48,639 nucleotides of DNA from contig NZ_FOOY01000028.1 of the NCBI RefSeq assembly GCF_900113325.1, forward strand, positions 1-48,639. The letters run 5' to 3'. The notes beneath the pieces were generated by a model. It had not been told where the DNA came from. It saw only the letters and a program-made list of their open reading frames with translations, and did no database searches. The translations under genes were made by a program, and so were the position numbers. The stretch comes from Sporolactobacillus nakayamae (GTDB taxonomy: Bacteria; Bacillota; Bacilli; Bacillales; Sporolactobacillaceae). This document shows, piece after piece, positions 18,472-26,444 of this stretch; the first letter of the stretch is position 1, and every line of letters starts with the position of its first letter.

Positions 18472-18515
18472 CATAAAGAGGCGTCCCGCAGTCTAACGAC
18501 TGTTGAGACACCTCA
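18472..18515 (-). terminator. Rho-independent terminator of pbpC
   Basis: On the minus strand GAGGTGTC pairs with GACGCCTC, with an inner ACAGTC/GACTG stem, followed by TTTAT. Confidence 0.75.
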
Positions 18516-18523
18516 TATCATGA

Positions 18524-20548
18524 TTATTTGTTCAACACTTTTTCAAAAACGTTTTTTACTTTCGGCGTAACATAGTGGCTGCCACCATGTTTTTGTGTGT
18601 TTTCGACGATCATGGTAACCATCAATCGAGGATCGTCTGTATTGTAGGCGACAAACCATCCGTTTTCGCGTCCGGATTTTCCTTGCTTCTTTTTGAATTC
18701 TGGTGTACCGGTTTTACCCGCAATCGTTAAGCCGTTTATTTTCGCGTCATGCGCTGTTCCGGCAGGATTGTCGATAACTTGGATCAGATCCTTGTTCAGC
18801 AATTGAGCGATATCGGCAGACATGACATTTTTCTTCCAGAAGGTTGGCGGATCATTGGTTTTGATCAGCCTCGGCTTGATCATGCTGCCGTCATTAACGA
18901 ATGCAGAATAAATCAATGACAAATGCAGCGGATTGACGCTGACCTGGCCCTGACCGTAACCGGAGTTGGCAAGAAGCGAATCACTGTCCAGCTTGCCATC
19001 GTTTGAAATCGTGGATTTGCGCATCGGATACTGTATCGGCAGTGATTCACCAAAACCAAATTTCTTGGCGTCCGCGGCAAAGGTTGAGCCGCCGATCTTG
19101 AGCGCAGCCTGAGCGAAGTAGATGTTGTCTGAGCGGAATAAGGCTTCTTCAAGATTTACTTCAGGATCGTGATCAAGGCGGGTGACGTAGTAATCGCCCC
19201 ACGATTTATTTGCCTGCCACTTTGTCCCTTTAATAGCGATCTGCTGCTGCGGATCAATTGCTTTATGAGTCAACGCAATCGCTGCCGTCAATGGCTTAAA
19301 TGTGGAGCCGGGTGCGGATGCTGACGTAAAACGGTTCATTAACGGCTGCTTCGCGTTATTGCTTAGCTTGTTATAAGCGCTTGACGAAATACCGAGAACA
19401 AAGTCATTCGGATTGTAGGCAGGAGCACTGACAAGACCAAGAATATCGCCATTTCTTGGATCAATGGCTACCCCGGTTCCGGCATCCTTCTTGAGCTGGC
19501 TATAGAGCGCGTCCTGAACATTTCGGTCAATAGTCAGTTGGATATTCTGACCGTTAACCGGAGCTTTCTTGGCAATTGTTCCGACCTCGGCACCGGCCGA
19601 ATCAAGTAGGATGATTGAAGCACCGTCGCGTTGACGAAGCTGCTTCTCAAACAGCAGTTCGAGTCCTGTCTTACCAATGACTGAGTTGGCATTGTAGCCT
19701 TCGTTCTGGTGTTTCTTCAAAAGTTCGGCAGTCATTTTTCCAACATATCCGGTTAAATGTGCACTGGCATTTTTATCGGGGTACACTCTGCTTTCGACAT
19801 TGGTTTTAACGACACCGGGTAATTGAGTTGCTTGCTTTACGAGATCGGTTTTTGTCGCGTCGATTGTCGTAATCGGTACAAGACTGTCTACCTTAACCCA
19901 AGAAGCGGCAAGTGCTTGATCAATCTGTTCTTTGCTGACGCCGAGCAGATCCGTCAACTTATTAATGGTCTGCGCCTTTTCGCTATCGGTACCCATTTTT
20001 CCGGGAATGAGATCAATGCGTGCTGCTGAGCCATTTATCGCAAGAGGTTTACCGTTGCGGTCGACAATCTCGCCGCGCGTGCTTGACAATGTGTCGACGC
20101 GGACTTTGGAATCAGCTTTCATTCCCGGAAGGATCATTCCCGGTTTCCAGCTGATATACCAATTCTGTTTCTCTTTTCGTTTCTCTTCTTTTAGTTGTAC
20201 CGATTGGGAGAATTTCACCGGTCCGGCCACTGTATCAAGTGTTGCTTTCAGCTGTACAGTGCCTTCTTTTTTAGCGTTTTCTTTAACGCTCGCTTTTACT
20301 TTTCCAGCCTCTATTCCTTCATAGATTCGCTTGTATCGGGAAATAAAATCCGTCTTGCTGACGCTCTTTTGTGATTTCTTTGAGAGAAGACTGTACATTT
20401 TGGAAAAATCTTGTTTTTGCCACGCTTTGACATAGTCTTCCATACGGTCCTTTGCCGTCGGCTGATTGCTGCCGCAGGATGAGAGCATGAGGAGTGAGAC
20501 AAGAAAAAAGATGAAGAGAATGGAAAGCTTGAATTTGCTTCTATTCAT
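18524..20548 (-). CDS. pbpC: Class B penicillin-binding protein, PbpC/MecA-like transpeptidase
   Basis: 674-residue lipoprotein (lipobox LSSC, cysteine 25). An NTF2-like MecA N-terminal domain (about 30-150) is followed by the PBP dimerisation domain (about 155-320) and the transpeptidase domain (about 350-670). Active-site motifs: STFK near residue 414, SDN near 472 and KTG near 610. It cross-links peptidoglycan outside the membrane. The architecture matches B. subtilis PBP3 and staphylococcal PBP2a; the latter gives beta-lactam resistance, which the sequence alone cannot show here. The start is supported by TATGGAGGTG upstream. A TATAAT box lies in the 300-bp upstream region. Single-gene unit. 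Confidence 0.93.
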   Translation of the reverse strand: MNRSKFKLSILFIFFLVSLLMLSSCGSNQPTAKDRMEDYVKAWQKQDFSKMYSLLSKKSQKSVSKTDFISRYKRIYEGIEAGKVKASVKENAKKEGTVQLKATLDTVAGPVKFSQSVQLKEEKRKEKQNWYISWKPGMILPGMKADSKVRVDTLSSTRGEIVDRNGKPLAINGSAARIDLIPGKMGTDSEKAQTINKLTDLLGVSKEQIDQALAASWVKVDSLVPITTIDATKTDLVKQATQLPGVVKTNVESRVYPDKNASAHLTGYVGKMTAELLKKHQNEGYNANSVIGKTGLELLFEKQLRQRDGASIILLDSAGAEVGTIAKKAPVNGQNIQLTIDRNVQDALYSQLKKDAGTGVAIDPRNGDILGLVSAPAYNPNDFVLGISSSAYNKLSNNAKQPLMNRFTSASAPGSTFKPLTAAIALTHKAIDPQQQIAIKGTKWQANKSWGDYYVTRLDHDPEVNLEEALFRSDNIYFAQAALKIGGSTFAADAKKFGFGESLPIQYPMRKSTISNDGKLDSDSLLANSGYGQGQVSVNPLHLSLIYSAFVNDGSMIKPRLIKTNDPPTFWKKNVMSADIAQLLNKDLIQVIDNPAGTAHDAKINGLTIAGKTGTPEFKKKQGKSGRENGWFVAYNTDDPRLMVTMIVENTQKHGGSHYVTPKVKNVFEKVLNK

Positions 20549-20846
20549 TTAAAGATACACCTCCATAAGGTCTGGGACGGGGTCAACTAATCACAAATAT
20601 ATTCCAGCACTGCTTATTCCATGCAGGCTGTCCAATGAACAATTCAGTTCTTATTATATAGGATTTAATGTCGAAATGCCGATAAAACGAATAATAAAAA
20701 AATTAAAAAGTCTGTAAAATTTGTATAATCTGGATGAAAACATAGATTTTATCAGGTACATTGCGTATAATTATCATGATTTTGACATGAATAGTCATTA
20801 TATTCTGTCGGTTCTAAATGAAAATGGAAGTGAGTGATCGAGCAAT

Positions 20847-21626
20847 ATGGAGAAAGTGATCGAGTTCAAGAATGTATCGAAAACATATCCAGACGGTACT
20901 CAAGGACTAAAGCATGTCAATCTGTCAATTGAAAAAGGTGAATTTGTTGTTATCGTCGGTTTGTCGGGTGCCGGGAAATCGACACTGTTACGCTCAATTA
21001 ACCGTCTGAATGAAATCACTGAAGGTGAAATTGTGATTAAAGGAAATTCGATCACGAAGGCAAAAGGTAAGCAACTCTTGCGTATGAGGCGCGATATCGG
21101 CATGATCTTCCAAAATTTTAATCTCGTAAAACGTTCCTCAGTTTTGAAGAATGTCTTGTCGGGGAGGGTAGGCTACCATTCAACCTTAAGGACGATCCTG
21201 GGACTATGGCCGAAACCGGATGTTGCACTGGCATTGTCGGCGCTGGACCGCGTGAATATTAAAGAGAAGGCCTATTCTCGAGCAGATGAACTCTCCGGTG
21301 GGCAGCAGCAGCGTGTCTCGATTGCCCGTGCATTGGCTCAGGAAGCGACCATCATTCTTGCTGACGAACCGGTTGCGTCCCTTGACCCAGTGACAACGGT
21401 TCAGGTTCTTGATGACCTGCAGCATGTGAATCAAGAATTAGGCATCACGACTGTTGTTAATTTGCACTCCGTAGATTTGGCGAAGAAGTACGCGACGCGT
21501 ATTATCGGCATCCGTGCCGGAGAAGTCGTCTTTGACGGCCCTGTAGATGAGGCGGTTGATAAAACGTTCGATCAAATCTATCAACGCTCCGGCAAAGAGC
21601 AAGGAGCGGAGGCGAGTGGCCTGTGA
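20847..21626 (+). CDS. phnC: Phosphonate/phosphite-type ABC transporter ATP-binding protein
   Basis: 259 residues. Walker [11 protein letters not shown]-loop MIFQNFNLV, signature [15 protein letters not shown], Walker [14 protein letters not shown] and H-loop NLHSVDLA. The family pattern places it with PhnC, which energises import of phosphonate, phosphite or phosphate. It is the first gene of phnC-phnE-phnE. The binding protein gene that usually leads such operons is not upstream but at 25294-26217 on the other strand. Confidence 0.92.
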   Translation: MEKVIEFKNVSKTYPDGTQGLKHVNLSIEKGEFVVIVGLSGAGKSTLLRSINRLNEITEGEIVIKGNSITKAKGKQLLRMRRDIGMIFQNFNLVKRSSVLKNVLSGRVGYHSTLRTILGLWPKPDVALALSALDRVNIKEKAYSRADELSGGQQQRVSIARALAQEATIILADEPVASLDPVTTVQVLDDLQHVNQELGITTVVNLHSVDLAKKYATRIIGIRAGEVVFDGPVDEAVDKTFDQIYQRSGKEQGAEASGL

Positions 21627-22399
21627 ATCTAGCAAAACGGAGAGTGGCGAAACTCAAGTTAAGTCTAATCATACTCTTTTTTATTCTGATCATTTGGAGT
21701 GCTTCGAAGCAGACGGGCGTGTCGCTGGTTGAACTTTTCTCCAATCTATCGAATATGGGTGCATTGCTTGTACAAATGTTTCCGCCTGATTGGAGCTATT
21801 TTAACTATGTAACCTCGGCCATGCTGGAGACGATCCGGATGGCGGTTCTTGGGACGACATTCGGCGGGATTGCGGCGATTCCTTTTGCTCTGTTTGCTTC
21901 ACGAAATATTGTTAAAACCGGATGGATTGCCGTTCCCTTTCGATTTGTTATGAACTTAATAAGGACAATTCCCGAATTGCTTCTTGCGGCATTGTTCGTT
22001 CCGATCTTCGGCATTGGTTTTGTTTCCGGAATTTTCGCTTTAGCGGTCTTTTCCTTTGGGGTTATAGCTAAGCTCGCTTATGAGTCGATCGAGGCAATTG
22101 ACAACGGACCGCTTGAAGCGATGACCGCCGTTGGTGCAAATAAAGTACAGTGGATTTTTCTTGGCGTTATTCCGCAAGTTGTTGCCCCGTATATGTCCTA
22201 CTTCCTCTACTGCTTTGAAATTAATGTCCGCGCGGCAACGATTCTCGGCTATGTCGGTGCTGGTGGCATCGGGCTGTATCTCAGCCGGACACTCGGTTTT
22301 CTTCAATATGACCGGGTCATGTCGATCATCCTTTATACCTTTGTTGTTGTCCTGATCATTGACGGACTCAGCAATAGAATCCGGGAGAAGCTGATATGA
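21623..22399 (+). CDS. phnE: PhnE-type ABC transporter permease (first)
   Basis: 258 residues, five to six membrane helices, with the binding-protein-dependent permease loop GAGGIGLYL and the EAA region ([20 protein letters not shown]) that contacts the ATPase. The GTG start at 21623 overlaps the phnC stop by 4 nt, so translation is coupled. It forms a heterodimeric channel with the next gene product. Confidence 0.9.
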   Translation: MNLAKRRVAKLKLSLIILFFILIIWSASKQTGVSLVELFSNLSNMGALLVQMFPPDWSYFNYVTSAMLETIRMAVLGTTFGGIAAIPFALFASRNIVKTGWIAVPFRFVMNLIRTIPELLLAALFVPIFGIGFVSGIFALAVFSFGVIAKLAYESIEAIDNGPLEAMTAVGANKVQWIFLGVIPQVVAPYMSYFLYCFEINVRAATILGYVGAGGIGLYLSRTLGFLQYDRVMSIILYTFVVVLIIDGLSNRIREKLI

Positions 22400-23196
22400 T
22401 GAATGCAACGATGAAAAAACCGCTCATGAAGCGTCTAAGAAATTGGACGATTGCTCTTATTGTTCTTATTATCTATGCTTGGGCATTTACAGGATTCTTT
22501 AAAAACTTCGAATTGAAACCGACCGCTTTGCAAGCAGCAAAAGCAATTTTTGCCGGAATGTCTCATCCGGATTGGGGTTATGTCAGCCAGCCGGGCGGTG
22601 AAGATTTACTGCACGCGTTGCTTGAAACCTTTAATATCGCCGTACTTGGTACATTTATCTCTGCGATCGTTTGCGTTCCTTTCGCGTTCTGGGCAGCAAG
22701 AAACATGAACCGCTATCGTATGATTTCCTCGGCAGGAAAGATATTTTTGAGCGCGATTCGTGTGTTTCCAGAATTAATCATGGCGCTTCTGTTTATTAAA
22801 GCCGTTGGTCTGGGCGCTTTTGCCGGTGTGCTCGCGCTCGGCTTTCACTCAATCGGCATGTTAGGAAAGTTGTTTGGTGAATCAATTGAAGATATGGATT
22901 TTAGCGCTGCTGAAGCATTACGCGCATGCGGCGCAAATAAATTTCAAACTTTATGGTTCGCGATTGTTCCGCAGGTTATGCCGCAGTTTTTCTCGTACAC
23001 ACTCTATCGCTTTGAGATCAGTGTCCGCTCTGCCGCAATTCTCGGCATGGTCGGCGCCGGCGGAATCGGTGCTCCACTCATTTTCGCACTGAACGCGCAC
23101 CGCTGGGATCGTGTCGGCGTTATTTTGCTTGGCATTATCGTTATGGTCTCAATAATAGATCTGATCTCAGGAGTGATCCGTAAACGGCTGGTTTAA
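22396..23196 (+). CDS. phnE: PhnE-type ABC transporter permease (second)
   Basis: 266 residues, paralogous to the preceding permease: EAA region EALRACGANKFQTLWFAIVP and GAGGIGAPL. The ATG at 22396 overlaps the previous stop by 4 nt (ATGA). Two PhnE genes in a row are common in Firmicute phosphonate systems. No terminator is seen right after it; a repeat fragment follows. Confidence 0.9.
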   Translation: MMNATMKKPLMKRLRNWTIALIVLIIYAWAFTGFFKNFELKPTALQAAKAIFAGMSHPDWGYVSQPGGEDLLHALLETFNIAVLGTFISAIVCVPFAFWAARNMNRYRMISSAGKIFLSAIRVFPELIMALLFIKAVGLGAFAGVLALGFHSIGMLGKLFGESIEDMDFSAAEALRACGANKFQTLWFAIVPQVMPQFFSYTLYRFEISVRSAAILGMVGAGGIGAPLIFALNAHRWDRVGVILLGIIVMVSIIDLISGVIRKRLV

Positions 23197-23241
23197 TGGC
23201 TGTGTTCGATAAATAATAGATAAGCAATACGGTATTGCGTG

Positions 23242-23335
23242 GACGGATAAAGCGCAGCAACCTGTTTCTTTGATAGGACAGTAGAACCGATACCTCGTAA
23301 CGAACTGGGAAAAAGTCGTAACGAATGAACGCTTA
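23242..23335 (+). repeat. Fragment of a TGCGCA-bounded array element (type C)
   Basis: GACGGATAAAGCGCAGCAA at 23242-23260 resembles the ends of the large elements. It is followed by two modules TCGTAACGA at 23295 and 23316, exactly 21 bp apart. It looks like a short or decayed copy. Confidence 0.55.
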
Positions 23336-23376
23336 TACTTTTGCTTGAACGATGCAAAATTGATGGTCTCTTTTAC

Positions 23377-23471
23377 TCACGCATTTTTATTTCGCACAAA
23401 GTTAATTTGAAAAATTATTTTCCTACTTTTCGTTTGGGTAGATGCGTACTTTAAGCCTTTTCAAAGGTCAT
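23377..23471 (-). pseudogene. Decayed 5' end of a TnpB gene
   Basis: On the minus strand an ATG at 23471 behind AGAGGTGAAATC opens a frame that, with two frameshifts and a CAG-to-TAG change, reads FEKA - KVRIYPNEK - then IIFQINFVRN. The start pattern (KAxKxRxYPNxEQ) is that of TnpB N-termini; compare QKAFKFRLFPTEEQ at the right end of this window. Only about 30 codons remain. The upstream hairpin at 23551-23593 looks like its left end. Confidence 0.55.
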
Positions 23472-23550
23472 GATTTCACCTCTTTTCATAGCTTGGTTAT
23501 AGAATGCACGTTCTATAAAACAAGTTAAATTAGTTCAAACAAATAGCGAA

Positions 23551-23593
23551 GCACCTAGACGTTGATTCATTTCAGTAATGAATTCTAGGTTGC
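23551..23593 (-). other. Left-end hairpin of the decayed TnpB element
   Basis: Outer arms GCACCTAGA (23551-23559) and TCTAGGTTGC (23584-23593) enclose an inner stem ATTCATT (23565-23571) / AATGAAT (23577-23583). This two-level stem matches in layout the left end of the intact TnpB element at 48210-48249. Confidence 0.5.
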
Positions 23594-23732
23594 TTAAAAT
23601 GGTCTTTGCAATTCAGTGCATTGGTTTATTTACATTTTGCAATTACTGTCATAGTATATAAGTGTGAAAGTAGGAAAGTTATTCTTTATTATAGTACGAA
23701 TGTATGGAATATCTGAGAGGGGGAATCATACA

Positions 23733-24083
23733 ATGGCAGAAGCAACCTTAAACCATGTTAATGGGGGTGTGTCTACCGTGGAAACTGAACACTCAGACGA
23801 AAAGATTATTGCAAAATCAGTTTTGAAGAAAAAAGGACAATTAACGATACCTAAAGAAGTACGGAAAATGCTTGATCTAAAGGAAAATGATGAGTTGGAA
23901 TTTTCTGTTGCGGGTGGGAAAATTATTCTACGGCCTGTAATTACGATTGCAAAAGATCAAATGTGGTTTTGGACGAAAGAATGGCAGGAAGCTGAAAGAG
24001 AAGCAGACTCGGACATTGAGCATGGACACGTTCACTCTTTTACTGACGTAGATGATGCTATTAAATTTTTGAAAAGCGAGTAA
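23733..24083 (+). CDS. AbrB/SpoVT-domain antitoxin
   Basis: 116 residues. A swapped-hairpin AbrB-type DNA-binding domain lies at about residues 27-72 (KKKGQLTIPKEVRKMLDLKE). The acidic C-terminal region ending DVDDAIKFLKSE probably binds and neutralises the toxin. The ATG at 23733 has GAGAGGGGG upstream; the frame is open to 23664 without support. The toxin gene starts 7 bp after its stop. Antitoxin-promoter autoregulation is likely by family. The operon sits between phnE and phnD with a tnpB relic and repeat elements around it, which suggests it arrived with mobile DNA. Confidence 0.85.
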   Translation: MAEATLNHVNGGVSTVETEHSDEKIIAKSVLKKKGQLTIPKEVRKMLDLKENDELEFSVAGGKIILRPVITIAKDQMWFWTKEWQEAEREADSDIEHGHVHSFTDVDDAIKFLKSE

Positions 24084-24090
24084 TGATTCC

Positions 24091-24363
24091 TTGGCCTACC
24101 AATTAGATGTACCCAATCGTTTCAAAAGAGCCTACAAAAAACTTCCGCCCGATGTCCAAGAAACCGTAGATGATGCGATAAGGGTTTTAGTCAAAGGTCG
24201 GCCTTATCCTAAGTCATTAAGAGTTCAGAAAATGAAAGGACATCGGTTTGTGTTTGAAGCCTCACCAACAATGCAATATCGGATTACTTTTCATTTTGTC
24301 AATCCAAATTATATTGTCCTTCGAAATGTCGGTGATCATAATATAACTCTTAAAAATCCTTGA
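24091..24363 (+). CDS. RelE/ParE-superfamily toxin
   Basis: 90 residues in the RelE fold, with KRAYKKLPPDVQETVDDAI as the N-terminal helix pair, the PKSLRVQKMKG strand region and MQYRITFHFV as the core strand carrying an arginine. RelE relatives cleave ribosome-bound mRNA. The start is a TTG at 24091; no ATG is in frame. Weak initiation could keep toxin below antitoxin. Terminator at 24373. Confidence 0.85.
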   Translation: MAYQLDVPNRFKRAYKKLPPDVQETVDDAIRVLVKGRPYPKSLRVQKMKGHRFVFEASPTMQYRITFHFVNPNYIVLRNVGDHNITLKNP

Positions 24364-24372
24364 TGCTATAAG

Positions 24373-24398
24373 AGAGCCCCTTGTCTAGGGCTCTTTTT
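24373..24398 (+). terminator. Terminator of the first toxin-antitoxin operon
   Basis: AGAGCCC (24373-24379) pairs with GGGCTCT (24388-24394), followed by T residues. Confidence 0.9.
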
Positions 24399-24580
24399 CG
24401 CATTGATTGTTTACTCACAGCAGCGCCAAGTTTCATTCCTCCGTAGAAACGATTAAAGAGCATAGATGTATACTTGTGCGGCAACTGTATAAACTTTCTA
24501 AATAGTTCATGACAAAAAAGTTGTTTGCTGGATAATGCCTTGTTTCTTTATAACTAAAGAAAATACAGTGTGGCGCAGTA

Positions 24581-25095
24581 GACGGAAGATGCGCAGTAAA
24601 CCTATAAGAGAAGGAGTTGACCCGAATATTGAAGTTCAACCTAACGAGGGAAAAGTTGAACCGAACACGATCAAAGTCGAACCCAAGAGAGGAGAAGTTG
24701 AACCCAATCCCCGAAGTTGAACCGAACCATCGGAAAGTCGAACCGAACGCGACCAAAGTCCAACCCAAGAGCGAAAAAGTTGTAGCGAATTCCCAGACTC
24801 GTATCGAACCGAAGGAAAATCGTAACGAAGGACCTCAAAATCGTATCGAACTCACAGAAAGTCGTAGCGAATTCCCAGACTCGTATCGAACCGAAGGAAA
24901 ATCGTAACGAAGGACCTCAAAATCGTATCGAACTCACAGAAAGTTGTAACGAATTCTCAAACTCGTAACGAACCGAAGGAAAATCGTAACGAAGGAGCTC
25001 AAAATCGTATCGAACTCACAGAAAGTAGTAGCGAATTCCCAAACTCGTATCGAACGACGCAGCAAAGTCGTAACGAATTTGCTGCGCACTCCGTC
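24581..25095 (+). repeat. TGCGCA-bounded array element, type C interior, copy 1
   Basis: Ends: GACGGAAGATGCGCAGTAAA at 24581-24600 and, inverted, GACGGAGTGCGCAGCAAA at 25078-25095. The interior is a run of over twenty modules of about 21 bp. The first part follows AGTTGAACCGAA-n9; the second follows TCGTAACGAA-n11. Similarity to the second copy (37647-37993, inverted) continues outward on the left to about 24507. No convincing gene occurs between 24399 and 25237; the ORF through the array reads heptads without complexity. Confidence 0.8.
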
Positions 25096-25237
25096 TTTAC
25101 TTCGAAACAGTGGCTTTTTATGCAGCGAAACGATTTTTATCACGACAAAAGAAAGGTCATTAACGATGAACCGTCTTTGACCTTGCTGTTATAGTGCATT
25201 TCTCTTGGTTTAAGTTGCTATCTTGAATTGAATATAA

Positions 25238-25282
25238 AAATAACCCCGGTGAGCTGCATAAGCGGGTACCGAGGTTATTTTT
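25238..25282 (-). terminator. Rho-independent terminator of phnD
   Basis: AAATAACCCCGGT (25238-25250) pairs with ACCGAGGTTATTT (25268-25280), with T residues on the minus-strand side. Confidence 0.88.
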
Positions 25283-25293
25283 GGTTTAGTAAC

Positions 25294-26217
25294 TTATTCG
25301 CCGATTTCTTTGTTGTATTTACGAACAGTATCAAAGTTCGAATCCTTGGAAGGCGCATAACCGACATGGCTGTAAATGGCGTAGATGACTTTTTCGCCTG
25401 CAGGGTCTTTACCGATCGAAACGAAGGCATCGGAGATTTTTTTCTGCCATTTCTTCGACATATCCGGACGAACACTGATTGTATCGTTAGGAATTTTTTC
25501 CGTTTGGAAGAGATAGTGTGTTTCCTTGAATACATTCGGGTTTTCGGCCTTGACAATATTGCGCGCGTCAACGAATACCGGCGCTGCATCAACATCTTTA
25601 TTCAAAACGGCCAATACCCCTTTATCATGACCTTGAAGAGTTACGCCGGTAACATCCTTCTGCGGATCGATTCCTGCTTTTTTCATTGCAACGGCAGGGA
25701 ATACATAGCCTGCTGTAGAAGTAGCATCTTGCCAACCAATCTTTTTACCTTTCAAATCCTTGATTGTCTTGATGCCCGAATCATTTCTGACGAGCATACC
25801 CGAATAGTAGTAGTCTACTTTTTCAGATGTATTTGAACCGTCTTTAGGATTTACGCCGTAGCGTTGCGCTTGCAGCAAAACATCTGCGTACCCTTTTTCA
25901 TGTGCGAGTACATAGCTGGTAGGAGGCAAGAATCCGATATCCATTTTCTTTGAAGCCATGGCTTCAATAACACCGTTATAGTCGGTTGTTACTTGAACTT
26001 TAACCGGAATACCAAGTTTCTTAGAGAGAAGATCGCCGAGGGGTTTCGCCTTTGCTTCTAGTGTGTCTGCATTTGATGAAGGAACAAATCCAATGACTAG
26101 TTTCTTAGGTACATATGACTTGGACTTTCCTGCAGAGCTGCTACTGTTTCCGCATCCTGCTAAAATGCCAACAATGAGACCAAGTGCGAGAAACAGAGCG
26201 AAACTTTTTTTAAACAT
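25294..26217 (-). CDS. phnD: PhnD-type substrate-binding lipoprotein
   Basis: 307 residues. The signal peptide has a lipobox LAGC (cysteine 22). The mature part is a PhnD/PtxB/HtxB-type periplasmic-binding fold: IGFVPSSNAD near the N-terminus, MDIGFLPPTSYVLAHEKG, and KKIGWQDATSTAGYVFP for oxyanion contact. It should deliver phosphonate, phosphite or a related anion to the PhnCEE importer. It is convergent with phnCEE and 2.1 kb away, rather than leading the operon. The ATG at 26217 has GGAGGCGATT upstream and is preferred over 26256. Confidence 0.92.
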   Translation of the reverse strand: MFKKSFALFLALGLIVGILAGCGNSSSSAGKSKSYVPKKLVIGFVPSSNADTLEAKAKPLGDLLSKKLGIPVKVQVTTDYNGVIEAMASKKMDIGFLPPTSYVLAHEKGYADVLLQAQRYGVNPKDGSNTSEKVDYYYSGMLVRNDSGIKTIKDLKGKKIGWQDATSTAGYVFPAVAMKKAGIDPQKDVTGVTLQGHDKGVLAVLNKDVDAAPVFVDARNIVKAENPNVFKETHYLFQTEKIPNDTISVRPDMSKKWQKKISDAFVSIGKDPAGEKVIYAIYSHVGYAPSKDSNFDTVRKYNKEIGE

Positions 26218-26322
26218 AAAAATAATCGCCTCCGAGGGTTTGAATTGGACAGGCAATGTCCGTGTTTATCATAATTCTTTTTTTCACAAAAGAACACCGC
26301 ATATGACAAAGTTTTCAAAAAT

Positions 26323-26340
26323 ATTACATCATTATGTAAT
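26323..26340. promoter_or_regulatory. Inverted repeat upstream of phnD
   Basis: ATTACAT - CATT - ATGTAAT, perfect 7-bp arms, about 105 bp before the phnD start and about the same distance before the divergent phosphoesterase gene. Operator candidate for either gene. Confidence 0.4.
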
Positions 26341-26444
26341 TTCCAGCCCATTTTCTGACGACTTTGCATAGGGGGATATTTTTTAACGCCCAAAACCCGC
26401 ATAGCATGTTAGTATGATAGAGGAATGAGGTGAATGGTGAGACA

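Noticed and set aside
24617-24907. Plus-strand ORF of 96 codons in the type C array
   Set aside because: It reads seven-residue repeats from 21-bp modules, has no RBS, and the frame breaks where modules are 19 bp.
24581-25095. CRISPR array
   Set aside because: There is no constant repeat with unique spacers; modules are contiguous and degenerate, and no cas genes are present in the window.
25228-25836. 202-codon plus-strand ORF opposite phnD
   Set aside because: It is antisense to a clear substrate-binding protein gene, and its translation has no coherent domain.
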